Source: Marispirochaeta aestuarii | GTDB lineage: Bacteria > Spirochaetota > Spirochaetia > JC444 > Marispirochaetaceae | Direction: 5' to 3' | NCBI RefSeq assembly: GCF_002087085.1 | Contig: NZ_MWQY01000001.1 | Location: forward strand, 124,001 to 188,000 | Length of the DNA stretch: 64,000 nt | Part shown: positions 1 through 8,140 of the stretch, piece by piece | Layout: each line of letters starts with the position of its first letter | Numbering within the stretch: the first letter of the stretch is position 1 | Notes under the pieces: generated by a model | What the model was told of the DNA's origin: nothing | What the model saw: only the letters and a program-made list of their open reading frames with translations | The model's database searches: none | Made by a program: the position numbers and the translations under genes

Positions 1-1099
1 GGGACTGAATTGACAGCAGGCTGTGGATCATGTTCATGTTGTTCTTTATGCGATGGTGGGTTTCCTGGAGAAGCAGTTCCTTTTCCCTGAGCAGGTTCTG
101 GAGCTCCTGTCTGCTGTTCCGCAGATCCTCCTCAATTTTCTGTCTCTTCAGTGCAATGCTTGCCTGTCGTACGAAAGCCTCTATGGTTTCGCTGTTCTTT
201 ATGGTGTTCCCCCTTTTCATGAGGAATGTGGAGGTCGCATATATCTGTTTGTCCACCATAAAGGCCATTCCGTATATACTGCCTATCTGAAAAAAACTTT
301 CCAGGGCGCTGCAGACCCTTTTGGGAATTCCCCCGAAGGTCAGCTCATGGAGTCCCCCGGAGAACTCTTCGAGTTTTCCGCCTGCAAGTTCAAATATGGA
401 TGAATCCACCCTGTAGGTATTTCCGACGGGATTGAGACCCATTATGGAAATCAGCCTGTCGTACCTGTTTCCCACCCCCAGCAGGGCCTCCGTGGTCAGA
501 ACCCCCTCGTTCTGGTTAACCGAGTTAACCGTGATGTATGCCTCCGGGACCAGGGTGTGAAGGCATTCGCCTATGTACCTGTAGATGTTCCGGTCCACCG
601 CGGTGTCTATGAACTGAACTGCCGTGTCGGCAAGGAACCTGATATTCCTGAGCTGCTCATTCGCGGCCCCTTCGGCGGATTCCTTCCGGGCGTTCTCCTT
701 TTTCAGCTGGCTCTGGGTTTCAAACAATTCGAAGGCCATGTTTATGGATTCAATCAAAACGAACTCGCCGGCGTACTTGAGAACATAGCCGTACCTGGCG
801 ATTCCCCGCACCTGGTCTACCATCTCCTTTTCCGCGTGATTGGTACAGAAGATTATGGGAAGATCCCGTAAGGTCAGGATCTTTTCTGCGGTTCCGGTGC
901 CATCCGGTTTTCCCGGTCCCAGATCGATATCCATAAGGACCATATTTATTGAAGGGTCCCTTTTTATGCATTCAATGGCCTGTGCCCCGCTGTTTGCCGG
1001 TATGACCGCAAAACCGTACTCCTCGAGGGTCAGTTTCTGACTTGCAGCCACCAGGACTTCATCTTCTACAAGGAGGATTGTTTTTTGTGCCGCAGTCAT
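1..1099 (-). CDS. Response regulator / HisKA_2 histidine kinase hybrid, partial (3' end beyond window)
   Basis: The minus-strand frame reads from ATG at 1099 off the left edge (366 codons visible). An N-terminal receiver domain is clear: acidic pair E12-D13, phospho-acceptor D57 in MDIDLG, and a conserved Lys near residue 111. A middle region of about 200 residues resembles a GAF-type sensor. A short coiled coil leads to ETHHRIKNN near residue 350, the phosphorylated-His box of HisKA_2 kinases; the catalytic ATPase domain should follow outside the window. With the receiver first, it probably takes phosphate from another kinase and then acts on a further partner; that is inference. The start is supported by AAAGGA 6 nt upstream and by a promoter at 1166-1193. 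It diverges from alaS. Confidence 0.85.
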   Translation of the reverse strand, partial: MTAAQKTILLVEDEVLVAASQKLTLEEYGFAVIPANSGAQAIECIKRDPSINMVLMDIDLGPGKPDGTGTAEKILTLRDLPIIFCTNHAEKEMVDQVRGIARYGYVLKYAGEFVLIESINMAFELFETQSQLKKENARKESAEGAANEQLRNIRFLADTAVQFIDTAVDRNIYRYIGECLHTLVPEAYITVNSVNQNEGVLTTEALLGVGNRYDRLISIMGLNPVGNTYRVDSSIFELAGGKLEEFSGGLHELTFGGIPKRVCSALESFFQIGSIYGMAFMVDKQIYATSTFLMKRGNTIKNSETIEAFVRQASIALKRQKIEEDLRNSRQELQNLLREKELLLQETHHRIKNNMNMIHSLLSIQS

Positions 1100-1165
1100 T
1101 TGTTTCCTTTCGCAGTCGCAGTTGTACCGGCGAATACCCGTATCCGACAGCAGAATATATCTTAT

Positions 1166-1193
1166 AGTATAGCTGTTTACGGCATTTTTACAA
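1166..1193 (-). promoter_or_regulatory. Sigma-70-type promoter of the response-regulator/kinase gene
   Basis: Read on the minus strand: TTGTAA (1193-1188), 16-nt spacer, TATACT (1171-1166). It leaves a leader of about 60 nt with a normal ribosome-binding site before the ATG at 1099. Confidence 0.55.
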
Positions 1194-1224
1194 ACAGGTG
1201 GAATACCGGAAGATTCGATAAATC

Positions 1225-1254
1225 TTGACACCCCTTCGAGTTCGACGGTACTAT
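1225..1254 (+). promoter_or_regulatory. Promoter of alaS giving a (near-)leaderless transcript
   Basis: TTGACA (1225-1230), 18-nt spacer, TACTAT (1249-1254). Only 9 nt separate the -10 box from the alaS ATG at 1264, so the predicted mRNA 5' end is within about 3 nt of the start codon. There is no Shine-Dalgarno sequence. Confidence 0.7.
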
Positions 1255-1263
1255 GCTAATCCT

Positions 1264-3060
1264 ATGACAGGCAATGAACTACGAAGCAAATATCTTGATT
1301 TCTTCAGGCGCCACGGCCATGCCGTTATTTCCGGCGCAAGTCTAATACCCGAGAACGATCCCACCGTTCTCTTTACCACCGCCGGGATGCACCCTCTTGT
1401 ACCCTACATCCTTGGTGAGCCCCATCCGGCGGGAACCCGGCTGACGGATGTGCAGAAGTGTATCCGAACCGGCGACATAGACGCTGTGGGGGATCCCAGT
1501 CATCTTACCTTTTTCGAGATGCTGGGAAACTGGTCCCTGGGGGATTATTTCAAGGATGAGGCCATACGGATGAGTTACGAGTTTCTCACCTCTCCGGAAT
1601 GGCTGGGAATCAGCCCGGACAAGCTGAGTGTAACGGTGTTTGCCGGAGACGATGATGCCCCCCGGGACGATGAGTCCGCATCTGTATGGCGTTCCCTGGG
1701 AATTCCCGAAGAGCGCATTTACTATCTGCCGAAAGAAGACAACTGGTGGGGGCCCGCCGGCCAGACGGGACCCTGCGGCCCCGACAGCGAGATGTTCATG
1801 GACACCGGCAGGGAGGCCTGCGGCCCGGACTGCCGGCCAGGCTGCCACTGCGGGAAGTACTTCGAGGTATGGAACGACGTGTTCATGCAGTACAACAAGC
1901 AGGCCGACGGTACATATGCAAAACTGCAGCGGAAATGCGTTGATACCGGCATGGGAATCGAACGGACCATAACGATTCTTCAGGGTAAGGCCTCGGTGTA
2001 TGAGACCGAGCTCTTTACGCCCATCATCGAAGAGATTACCCGGATATCCGGCATCGCCTACGGTGGAGGAGACGAGGCGGATACCTCTATCCGTATCATT
2101 GCAGACCATGTAAAGACCGCAACATTTATTATCGGCGACCCCAGGGGAGTCACCCCTTCCAACCTGGGACAGGGATACATCCTGCGAAGACTGATTCGCC
2201 GGGCAAGCAGGCACGGCCGGAAGCTTGGCATAGAGGGGGCATTTCTCTCTCAACCGGCCCGGATCGTGATTGATATGTACCGGGAGGTCTATCCCGAACT
2301 GGCGGAGAAGATGGACTTTATCCTCAAAGAGCTCACTTCCGAGGAGGAGAAATTCCTCAAGACCCTGCAGAAGGGTGAACACGAGTTCGAAAAGCTTCTT
2401 CCGAGCCTTGAGAAGAACCCGAAGAAGCAGATTCCCGGACGTCTCGCCTTCAAGCTCTATGATACCTACGGCTTTCCCGTGGAGATCACAGAAGAGCTCG
2501 CAGCCGAGCACGGATTTTCTGTCGACAGGGAAGGATTTGACGCGGCCTTCGCCAAGCACCAGGAGGCCTCCAAGAAAGGTGCGGAAAAGACCTTCAAGGG
2601 AGGGCTTGCCGACCAGTCCGAACTGACTACCCGGCTGCACACCGCAACCCACCTGCTGCACAAGGCCCTGCGTACGGTCCTGGGCGAGCACGTCAGCCAG
2701 AAAGGGTCCAACATAACTCCGGAACGGCTGCGCTTCGACTTTTCCCATCCAGACAAGATGAGTCCGGAAGAGATCAGGGCCGTGGAGGACATGGTCAACG
2801 AACAGATCCGGCGGGACCTGCCGGTTACCATGGAGGTTATGACCCTGGAGCAGGCCCAAAAGGCCGGCGCCCTGGCTTTCTTCGGCGACAAGTACGAGGA
2901 AAAGGTCAAGGTCTACACCATGGGAGACTATTCAAAAGAGGTCTGCGGCGGCCCCCATGTAAGCCATCTGGGAGAACTGGGGCACTTCAGGATTCAGAAG
3001 GAACAGTCCTCTTCCGCCGGGGTTCGGCGGATTCGGGCCGTGCTGGAGTCGGTGGAGTAG
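1264..3060 (+). CDS. alaS: Alanyl-tRNA synthetase, short form lacking the C-terminal domain
   Basis: Charges tRNA-Ala with alanine in the cytoplasm. The 598-residue protein starts MTGNELRSKY and carries the class II catalytic core (FTTAGMHPL, GNWSLGDYF, GPAGQTGPCGPD), the tRNA-recognition region, and an editing domain with HTATH near residue 459 and CGGPH near 561 as zinc/deacylation ligands. It ends right after the editing domain; the DHHA1/C-Ala oligomerisation domain of the usual roughly 875-residue enzyme is absent, as I recall for treponemes. I chose ATG 1264 because the in-frame TTG at 1225 is the first codon of the -35 box. Its 3' end converges with rlmN, 12 nt away. Confidence 0.95.
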   Translation: MTGNELRSKYLDFFRRHGHAVISGASLIPENDPTVLFTTAGMHPLVPYILGEPHPAGTRLTDVQKCIRTGDIDAVGDPSHLTFFEMLGNWSLGDYFKDEAIRMSYEFLTSPEWLGISPDKLSVTVFAGDDDAPRDDESASVWRSLGIPEERIYYLPKEDNWWGPAGQTGPCGPDSEMFMDTGREACGPDCRPGCHCGKYFEVWNDVFMQYNKQADGTYAKLQRKCVDTGMGIERTITILQGKASVYETELFTPIIEEITRISGIAYGGGDEADTSIRIIADHVKTATFIIGDPRGVTPSNLGQGYILRRLIRRASRHGRKLGIEGAFLSQPARIVIDMYREVYPELAEKMDFILKELTSEEEKFLKTLQKGEHEFEKLLPSLEKNPKKQIPGRLAFKLYDTYGFPVEITEELAAEHGFSVDREGFDAAFAKHQEASKKGAEKTFKGGLADQSELTTRLHTATHLLHKALRTVLGEHVSQKGSNITPERLRFDFSHPDKMSPEEIRAVEDMVNEQIRRDLPVTMEVMTLEQAQKAGALAFFGDKYEEKVKVYTMGDYSKEVCGGPHVSHLGELGHFRIQKEQSSSAGVRRIRAVLESVE

Positions 3061-3072
3061 GGAAAGAGGTCG

Positions 3073-4131
3073 CTATTCTTTCTTCCCCTTCGTCGCCAGC
3101 TGACCGCAGGCCGCGTTTACACCCCGGCCCTTACGGTGGCGGAGGACGACCGTGAGTCCCAGCTTTTCAAGTTCTTTCTGAAACCAGTCAAGCCTGCCGC
3201 TGTCCGGTTCCTCCAGGGGGAGGCTCCCTTTTTCCGGCAGGTTTACCGGCGGCATGCCCTCTGCGGGGTTCCAGGGAATCAGGTTTATATTGCAGCGCAG
3301 GCCATTGGCGAATTTTCTGATCAGTCCGGGGTCTTCTTTTCGGTCATTTATATTCTTCAACAGTACATATTCAAGGGTTATTCTTCGCCCTCCGGCCTTC
3401 TGGTATTCCAGGAGAGCCTCTTTCAGCCGGGGGAGGGGGTTCCTGATTTCCACGGGCATAAGTTCTTTCCGGATTACTGGCTCCGCACTTACAAGGCTGA
3501 CTGCCAGGCGAACCTGGGGATGTTCCTGTACCAGGCGACTGATTCCTTCAACGAGCCCGGAGGTGCTGATGGTAATGCGCCGCTGCCCCATGTTCCGGCC
3601 TTCCGGATGGGTCAGGATCCTGATTGTCTTTGACAGCTCGTCATAGTTATTGAAGGGCTCGCCCATTCCCATAAAAACGATGTTGTCGATGCTTTTGCCC
3701 CCTGCGGTCTCCTCGAGGAGGTAGAGCTGTTCTATTATTTCCCCTGCATCGAGGTTGCGGATAAAGCCCATGGTGGCGGTCTTGCAGAAGCGGCAGCCCA
3801 TGGCGCAGCCCACCTGGGTTGAGAGACAGGCTGTCACCCGGTCCCCGGCGTCCCGCAGGAGGACGGCCTCGATAAGGGAGCCGTCGCCGAGTTTCAGGCG
3901 GATTTTGACAGTGCCGTCGTCTGCCTCTTCAACAAGGTCGACATGAGAAGTCAGAATTGTGTGCTCAGTTTCCAGTTTCTGTCTGAGGGGCTTCGGCAGG
4001 TCCGTCATTTCGCCGAAGCTTCTGACATTTTTCTGGTGGATCCAGGAAAAGATCTGACGACCCCGGAACGCCGGTTCCGAAGCAAGGACCCCGGAGATTT
4101 CCCGGGGCAGAAGGGCAAGCAGGGATTGCAC
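3073..4131 (-). CDS. rlmN: 23S rRNA (adenine2503-C2)/tRNA methyltransferase RlmN
   Basis: Radical-SAM enzyme that methylates C2 of A2503 in 23S rRNA and of A37 in some tRNAs. The 352 residues include the 4Fe-4S motif C109-x3-C113-x2-C116, the SAM-binding region with GMGEP, and the second catalytic Cys near residue 342 (GVNAACGQ) that forms the protein-RNA intermediate. Length is normal. It is the last gene of a minus-strand unit, 4 nt after the TPR gene, so it is probably co-transcribed with it. Confidence 0.95.
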   Translation of the reverse strand: MQSLLALLPREISGVLASEPAFRGRQIFSWIHQKNVRSFGEMTDLPKPLRQKLETEHTILTSHVDLVEEADDGTVKIRLKLGDGSLIEAVLLRDAGDRVTACLSTQVGCAMGCRFCKTATMGFIRNLDAGEIIEQLYLLEETAGGKSIDNIVFMGMGEPFNNYDELSKTIRILTHPEGRNMGQRRITISTSGLVEGISRLVQEHPQVRLAVSLVSAEPVIRKELMPVEIRNPLPRLKEALLEYQKAGGRRITLEYVLLKNINDRKEDPGLIRKFANGLRCNINLIPWNPAEGMPPVNLPEKGSLPLEEPDSGRLDWFQKELEKLGLTVVLRHRKGRGVNAACGQLATKGKKE

Positions 4132-4135
4132 GGGC

Positions 4136-5275
4136 TTATCTGCCCAGGCGCAGGGTATCCAGCATATTGGAAACGTAGGCGTTACGAATGCCCAGGCGCT
4201 GGAAACTGGTCAGAACCTCCAGGGCCTTCTCTTTTTCCCCGAGTTCAAGATGACAATCGGCGATCTCGGTATAGAGTCGATGGTTCTTGGGATCGTTTTT
4301 CAGGAGGCCCTGAAGGCTGTCAATGGCTTCCCGGTAATTACCCCGGGCCTTATTGATCAGGGCCAGTCCAAGAATCGCGTAGGCGTCGAACTCGATGTTC
4401 AGGGCACGACGATAATATTCTTCGGCTTTGTCAAAGTCTCCCAGGTGCCGGAAGGAGTCCCCGGCGCGGGTCAGAATAACCTTGTTCCGGGAGTCCTTCT
4501 GCAAAATCCTCTGCCAGTACTCAAGGGACTCTTCGTGCCGGTCCAGTCCTCTGTAGCAGTCTGCCATTCCAAAGAGGGCGTAGAAGTTGTTTGGTTCCTG
4601 TTCAAGGGCCTTGCCAAAATAGACCAGCCCTTTTTCGTAGGTTTTCAGCTTGCGGTGACAGTTTCCAAGAGAGGTGAGGACCCGGATATCAACATCGTCC
4701 TGCTTTACTTCCAGCATCTTTTCCCAGTACTGCAGGGCTTCCTCGTATTCCCGGAAGTCATAGTGCAGATGACCGAGGCCTATCAGGGCATAAGGGTTGT
4801 TCTCTTCCATCTCCAGGACCTTCAGGTAGATTTCCTTGGAGCGGCGGAAGTCCCGCACTTTGCGGTAGGCGTCGGCGACCCTGGTCAGGACGGTAACGTT
4901 GCTGGAGTCGTGCTCCAGATAGCGCTCCCAGATGTCGATGGCGTTGGAATACTGGTGCAGGGCTTTGTAGCAGTCCGCCAGGCCGAACAGGGCGTAGTTG
5001 TTCCCCGGATGGGAGGCCAGACACTGCTGGTAGTATTTTATTGCGTCCCTGTGCCGGTTTTTCTTCCGGGCTGCATCTCCCAGTCCGACCAGGGCATAGT
5101 TATTGTTATCGTCCATTTCGAGGATCCTGTTGAAACAGACAATGGCATCCTCGATGAGATTCTCTTTTAAAAGCTGATATCCTCGTTTCGAGAGTTCGGA
5201 TATTTCGTTCAGCCGCTCTTCTTCGGCCTGCTCTTCGGGTGTGAGCTCCCTGATTTCTTCGTTATTGTCGCTCAT
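4136..5275 (-). CDS. Tetratricopeptide-repeat protein
   Basis: 379 residues made almost wholly of TPR units (ALVGLGDAARKKNRHRDAIKYYQ and about eight further copies), after a short acidic N-terminus. No signal peptide or membrane segment, so a cytoplasmic scaffold is likely; the partner is unknown. The units are regular, many containing NNYAL-type consensus positions, so the protein is probably one continuous superhelix. It starts 7 nt after the small TPR-like gene and ends 4 nt before rlmN, suggesting one operon. AGAGGGG upstream of the ATG is the likely ribosome-binding site. Confidence 0.85.
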   Translation of the reverse strand: MSDNNEEIRELTPEEQAEEERLNEISELSKRGYQLLKENLIEDAIVCFNRILEMDDNNNYALVGLGDAARKKNRHRDAIKYYQQCLASHPGNNYALFGLADCYKALHQYSNAIDIWERYLEHDSSNVTVLTRVADAYRKVRDFRRSKEIYLKVLEMEENNPYALIGLGHLHYDFREYEEALQYWEKMLEVKQDDVDIRVLTSLGNCHRKLKTYEKGLVYFGKALEQEPNNFYALFGMADCYRGLDRHEESLEYWQRILQKDSRNKVILTRAGDSFRHLGDFDKAEEYYRRALNIEFDAYAILGLALINKARGNYREAIDSLQGLLKNDPKNHRLYTEIADCHLELGEKEKALEVLTSFQRLGIRNAYVSNMLDTLRLGR

Positions 5276-5282
5276 ATATCGT

Positions 5283-5627
5283 TTACCCCTCTTCTTTTAA
5301 CCATTTACGTACAATTGATGACATTGTTTCTATTAAAGCATCCCGTTTTTCCGGAGCCGGAGCAATCCAGTACATACGCAATGCGTCAATATGTCTATTC
5401 TGCTGTTCATAATACCGGCCGATTCTTATAAGGCCGTCTGAATAACTGGTAGTTAGAAAGATCCGTTTTGCCAGTTCAATCTCACCGCGATTGAACATTT
5501 CATTACCTTTACGAATAAGTGCAGAACGGTCCCGACTGTCCAGGGGGACCTTTTTTTCTGTTGCTACCTTAATAAAACCGTCTGTCGGTATAAGCTCAAG
5601 TGCCTTCTCTTTATTCATCAACGGCAA
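5283..5627 (-). CDS. Small TPR-like hypothetical protein
   Basis: About 111-114 residues; I do not recognise a named family. The helical pattern from residue 38 on (RKGNEMFNRGEIELAKRIF, then a second YYEQQNRHIDALRMYW unit) looks like one or two degenerate TPR hairpins, matching the long TPR gene 7 nt downstream. The start is ambiguous: TTG at 5627 has AGGA about 10 nt upstream, whereas the more conventional ATG at 5618 lies about 19 nt from it. No signal peptide. First gene of the TPR-TPR-rlmN unit. Confidence 0.65.
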   Translation of the reverse strand: MPLMNKEKALELIPTDGFIKVATEKKVPLDSRDRSALIRKGNEMFNRGEIELAKRIFLTTSYSDGLIRIGRYYEQQNRHIDALRMYWIAPAPEKRDALIETMSSIVRKWLKEEG

Positions 5628-5744
5628 AACCCGCTTTTCCTACTATAGTAAAATCACACGGCAAAATCAATATAATATGCCTAAACAACTATTAAAATAA
5701 TCAAAATTCTCCAAACATTCATGTGAATTGAAAGCTGTCCTGGC

Positions 5745-6335
5745 TTATTCGTGAAGGGAACCTTTTGTGGAAGCAGGATTACCCTGTTTTCTGATAAAAG
5801 CCTGTCCCAGGGCTTTTCCGAGAGCCTTGAACAGGGCTTCCGCCATATGGTGGCTGTTGTCTCCGTAGCGGCAGCTGCCGTGAACAGTAAGGCCTCCCCG
5901 GGTGGAGAGGGCTGTAAAGAACTCCTTCAGCAGACAGAGGGGAAAGCTGCCGGCGTATTCCTGGGGAAAATCGGCATTGAAAACGAGAAAGGGACGGCCC
6001 GAGGCGTCGACGGTAACTTCACTCAGGGCATCGTCCATGGGGATTACCGAGTGGCCGAAACGCTGTATCGATCCGTAGCTCATTACAGCCTCTCTCAGGG
6101 CATCCCCCAGGACCAGACCCGTATCCTCCACAAGGTGATGGGGATCCACGTCGATATCTCCCGATGCGTTTATCTGAAGGAAGAATCCGCCGTGAAAGGC
6201 CATGGAATTGAGTATGTGGTTGAAGAAGGGAACCGGGGTATCGATCTGCGGCTCCTTCGGGCTGTCGAGGTCGAGGATCAGTCTGATCCGGGTCTCTTTT
6301 GTGTTGCGTTCCTGTGTAATCCGTCGTGTTTCCAT
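5745..6335 (-). CDS. hisB: Imidazoleglycerol-phosphate dehydratase
   Basis: Catalyses the sixth step of histidine synthesis, dehydrating imidazole glycerol phosphate to imidazole acetol phosphate. The 196-residue monofunctional protein has the diagnostic metal-binding boxes FFNHILNSMAFH, DPHHLVEDTG and DNSHHMAEALFKA. It lacks the phosphatase domain found in the E. coli fusion. It lies 15 nt after hisG in hisZ-hisG-hisB. The 117 nt beyond its stop are A+T-rich and show no convincing terminator. Confidence 0.95.
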   Translation of the reverse strand: METRRITQERNTKETRIRLILDLDSPKEPQIDTPVPFFNHILNSMAFHGGFFLQINASGDIDVDPHHLVEDTGLVLGDALREAVMSYGSIQRFGHSVIPMDDALSEVTVDASGRPFLVFNADFPQEYAGSFPLCLLKEFFTALSTRGGLTVHGSCRYGDNSHHMAEALFKALGKALGQAFIRKQGNPASTKGSLHE

Positions 6336-6350
6336 GGCTCTTCCTTGTTT

Positions 6351-6965
6351 TTAACCTTTTACAGTATCGACGAACTCCCGGATTTCCTGAAACCGCAGTT
6401 TAAAATAGGCGGGATTCGCTATCAAATGGACCCTGATCTCCGCCAGTTTTTCCAGAACTTCCAGATTATTGGCCTTCAGGGTGTTCCCTGTTTCCACCAG
6501 GTCCACTATATAGGGAGTCAATCCCAGGACGGGAGCAAGCTCCACGGATCCGTTGAGTTTGATAACCTCCACCGGGATTCCCCGCTCATGGAAATAGTCC
6601 CGGGAGAATCGGGTGAATTTGCTTGCCACCTTGATCATGCCGTTATTCAGGCTGAAACGGGCCCCCTTTTTTCCGGCCAGACACATAGCGGTGGATCCGA
6701 AATCGAAGGTGTGGAGTTTAACGAAGGGGTAGCCGTGTTCGTACAGAACGTCCTCGCCGCAGACGCCAAGGCCGGCGATACCATTGTTCACGTATACCGG
6801 CAGATCGGCGTTCTTTACCAGGAAGATTTTTATCCGCCCGTCGGCATCGTAGGCCACGAGTTTTCTCTTTTCAAATTCGACCTTCAGGCCTACGGTTTCC
6901 ATTCTTTCCAGGACCTGGTCCGTCAGACGTCCCTTCGGGAGTGCAAGGGTCAGCGGGCTGTTCAT
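6351..6965 (-). CDS. hisG: ATP phosphoribosyltransferase, short form
   Basis: Joins ATP and PRPP in the first committed step of histidine synthesis. At 204 residues it is the short form (HisG-S), lacking the C-terminal ACT-like regulatory domain, so it should need HisZ for activity and histidine feedback. Family features include LALPKGRLTDQVLERM at the N-terminus and VELAPVLGLTPYIVDLVETGNTL. Its ATG overlaps the hisZ stop by 4 nt, matching the obligate partnership. Confidence 0.95.
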   Translation of the reverse strand: MNSPLTLALPKGRLTDQVLERMETVGLKVEFEKRKLVAYDADGRIKIFLVKNADLPVYVNNGIAGLGVCGEDVLYEHGYPFVKLHTFDFGSTAMCLAGKKGARFSLNNGMIKVASKFTRFSRDYFHERGIPVEVIKLNGSVELAPVLGLTPYIVDLVETGNTLKANNLEVLEKLAEIRVHLIANPAYFKLRFQEIREFVDTVKG

Positions 6966-8053
6966 AGGCGTACGATCCTTCCCCGGGCGCGTTTTTGTAC
7001 AGCATCCCTGTATTTTTCCTGCAGAGTCTCTCCCCGGGCCTGTTCGATGCTTCCCGGAAGGGCGAAACGCTCCGGATTACCCACCAGGGGTTCGATTTTC
7101 CGCAGGAGCAGGGAGAACCCGACGGAGGGACTGTCGAACCCGAAGGTCTCCAGGAGCCTGTCGTAGCGTCCGCCGGAGAGAAAGGCGGAATCCACTCCCT
7201 CCAGGTAGGCCTGAAAAACAATACCGGTGTGGTAATTCTGGCTGCCCGTCTCGGACAGATCGATCCTGACCGGTCCGGAGGAACCGCTGGTTTCGATAAT
7301 TTTTGCCAGTTCCAGGAGCCTGCTCAGATGGGGACTGCAGGCGGGACCAACGGAATCTCCCTGCCGTCTGAGAAACTCTTCGAACTCTCCCGAGCTTCCC
7401 AGAAAGCTGAAAAGCCCGATCAGTGGTTCCGGATCCGCGGCTCCCCCCTGAAGCAGGAGGTTTTTCATGGTTTCCGTGTCCCGCAGGGCAATAGCGGAAA
7501 AGAGTTCCTTTGCTTCTTCGTCCTGCAGGCCCCTGGCGGCTTCATGGGCAAGGGCCGCGGAACCGAGGTGCAGAACCGCATCCACCTTGAGAAACTCAAG
7601 AATCTCAGCCGCCATGAGCAGCACCTCAGCGTCTCCCTCCAGCCCCGGTATGCCGATAAGTTCGGCCCCGATCTGGTAGAATTCATTTTTCGAGATATCG
7701 TCGCTCTGCTGATGCCGCAGTATTGAATCGGCATACCAGACCCGGACGGGAAGGTCTTCCCGGTTCAGGGCCATACCCATCTGCTTGGCAAGAAAAAGGG
7801 TCACGTCGCTGCGAAGCAGGAGCAGTTCTCCCTCCCGGTCCATGAGCCGGTATACCCGTTCGGAGGAGGAGGTATCCAGCAGGGGTTTATAGATATCGTA
7901 AAAATCAAAAACCGGCGTTTCCGCGGGAAGATATCCCCATCCGGTAAAAATGCCGTCGATTTCGCTCAGGATTCTGCGGTGCCGGAAGGCTTCTTCCAGA
8001 AAGAACCCTTCTGTTCCCGGGGGAATCTGAAGCAGCCGTCGTTTCGGGGTCAT
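6962..8053 (-). CDS. hisZ: ATP phosphoribosyltransferase regulatory subunit HisZ
   Basis: A HisRS-like paralogue without synthetase activity that forms the hetero-octamer with short HisG. 363 residues with class II synthetase-like motifs: TPVFDFYDIYKPLL, LLRSDVTLFLAKQ, and the C-terminal FLSGGRYDRLLETFG. It lacks the anticodon-binding domain of a true HisRS. The start is ATG 8053, with GAGGAG 8 nt upstream; the in-frame TTG at 8059 is only 2 nt from that site. First gene of hisZGB, divergent from the HD-GYP-like gene. Confidence 0.93.
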   Translation of the reverse strand: MTPKRRLLQIPPGTEGFFLEEAFRHRRILSEIDGIFTGWGYLPAETPVFDFYDIYKPLLDTSSSERVYRLMDREGELLLLRSDVTLFLAKQMGMALNREDLPVRVWYADSILRHQQSDDISKNEFYQIGAELIGIPGLEGDAEVLLMAAEILEFLKVDAVLHLGSAALAHEAARGLQDEEAKELFSAIALRDTETMKNLLLQGGAADPEPLIGLFSFLGSSGEFEEFLRRQGDSVGPACSPHLSRLLELAKIIETSGSSGPVRIDLSETGSQNYHTGIVFQAYLEGVDSAFLSGGRYDRLLETFGFDSPSVGFSLLLRKIEPLVGNPERFALPGSIEQARGETLQEKYRDAVQKRARGRIVRL

Positions 8054-8083
8054 AGTCAAAGCTCCTCATATTCAGTCCGGGCT

Positions 8084-8113
8084 ACTATAACAGATACGCC
8101 GGGGGTTTACCAA
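8084..8113 (-). promoter_or_regulatory. Promoter of the hisZGB operon
   Basis: Minus-strand TTGGTA (8113-8108), 18-nt spacer, TATAGT (8089-8084). Its -35 box overlaps the -35 of the divergent promoter at 8106-8133, so the two directions probably compete for polymerase. Confidence 0.55.
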
Positions 8114-8133
8114 GAGACGAAGAGGGATATAAT
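8106..8133 (+). promoter_or_regulatory. Promoter with -10 box 7 nt before the 8141 start codon
   Basis: TTTACC (8106-8111), 16-nt spacer, perfect TATAAT (8128-8133), then 7 nt to ATG 8141. The predicted start of transcription falls at or next to the A of ATG. The only purine-rich stretch (8121-8127) lies upstream of the predicted 5' end. Confidence 0.65.
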
Positions 8134-8140
8134 TTAAGCT

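Noticed and set aside
1225-1263. In-frame TTG at 1225 as the alaS start, adding 13 residues
   Set aside because: The TTG is part of a TTGACA -35 box with a good -10 box at 1249-1254. The extra residues have no family counterpart, and no ribosome-binding site precedes it.
1342-2859. Long open frame (505 codons) antisense to alaS
   Set aside because: It is the codon-bias shadow of a certain gene. The translation shows no known domain and there is no start signal.
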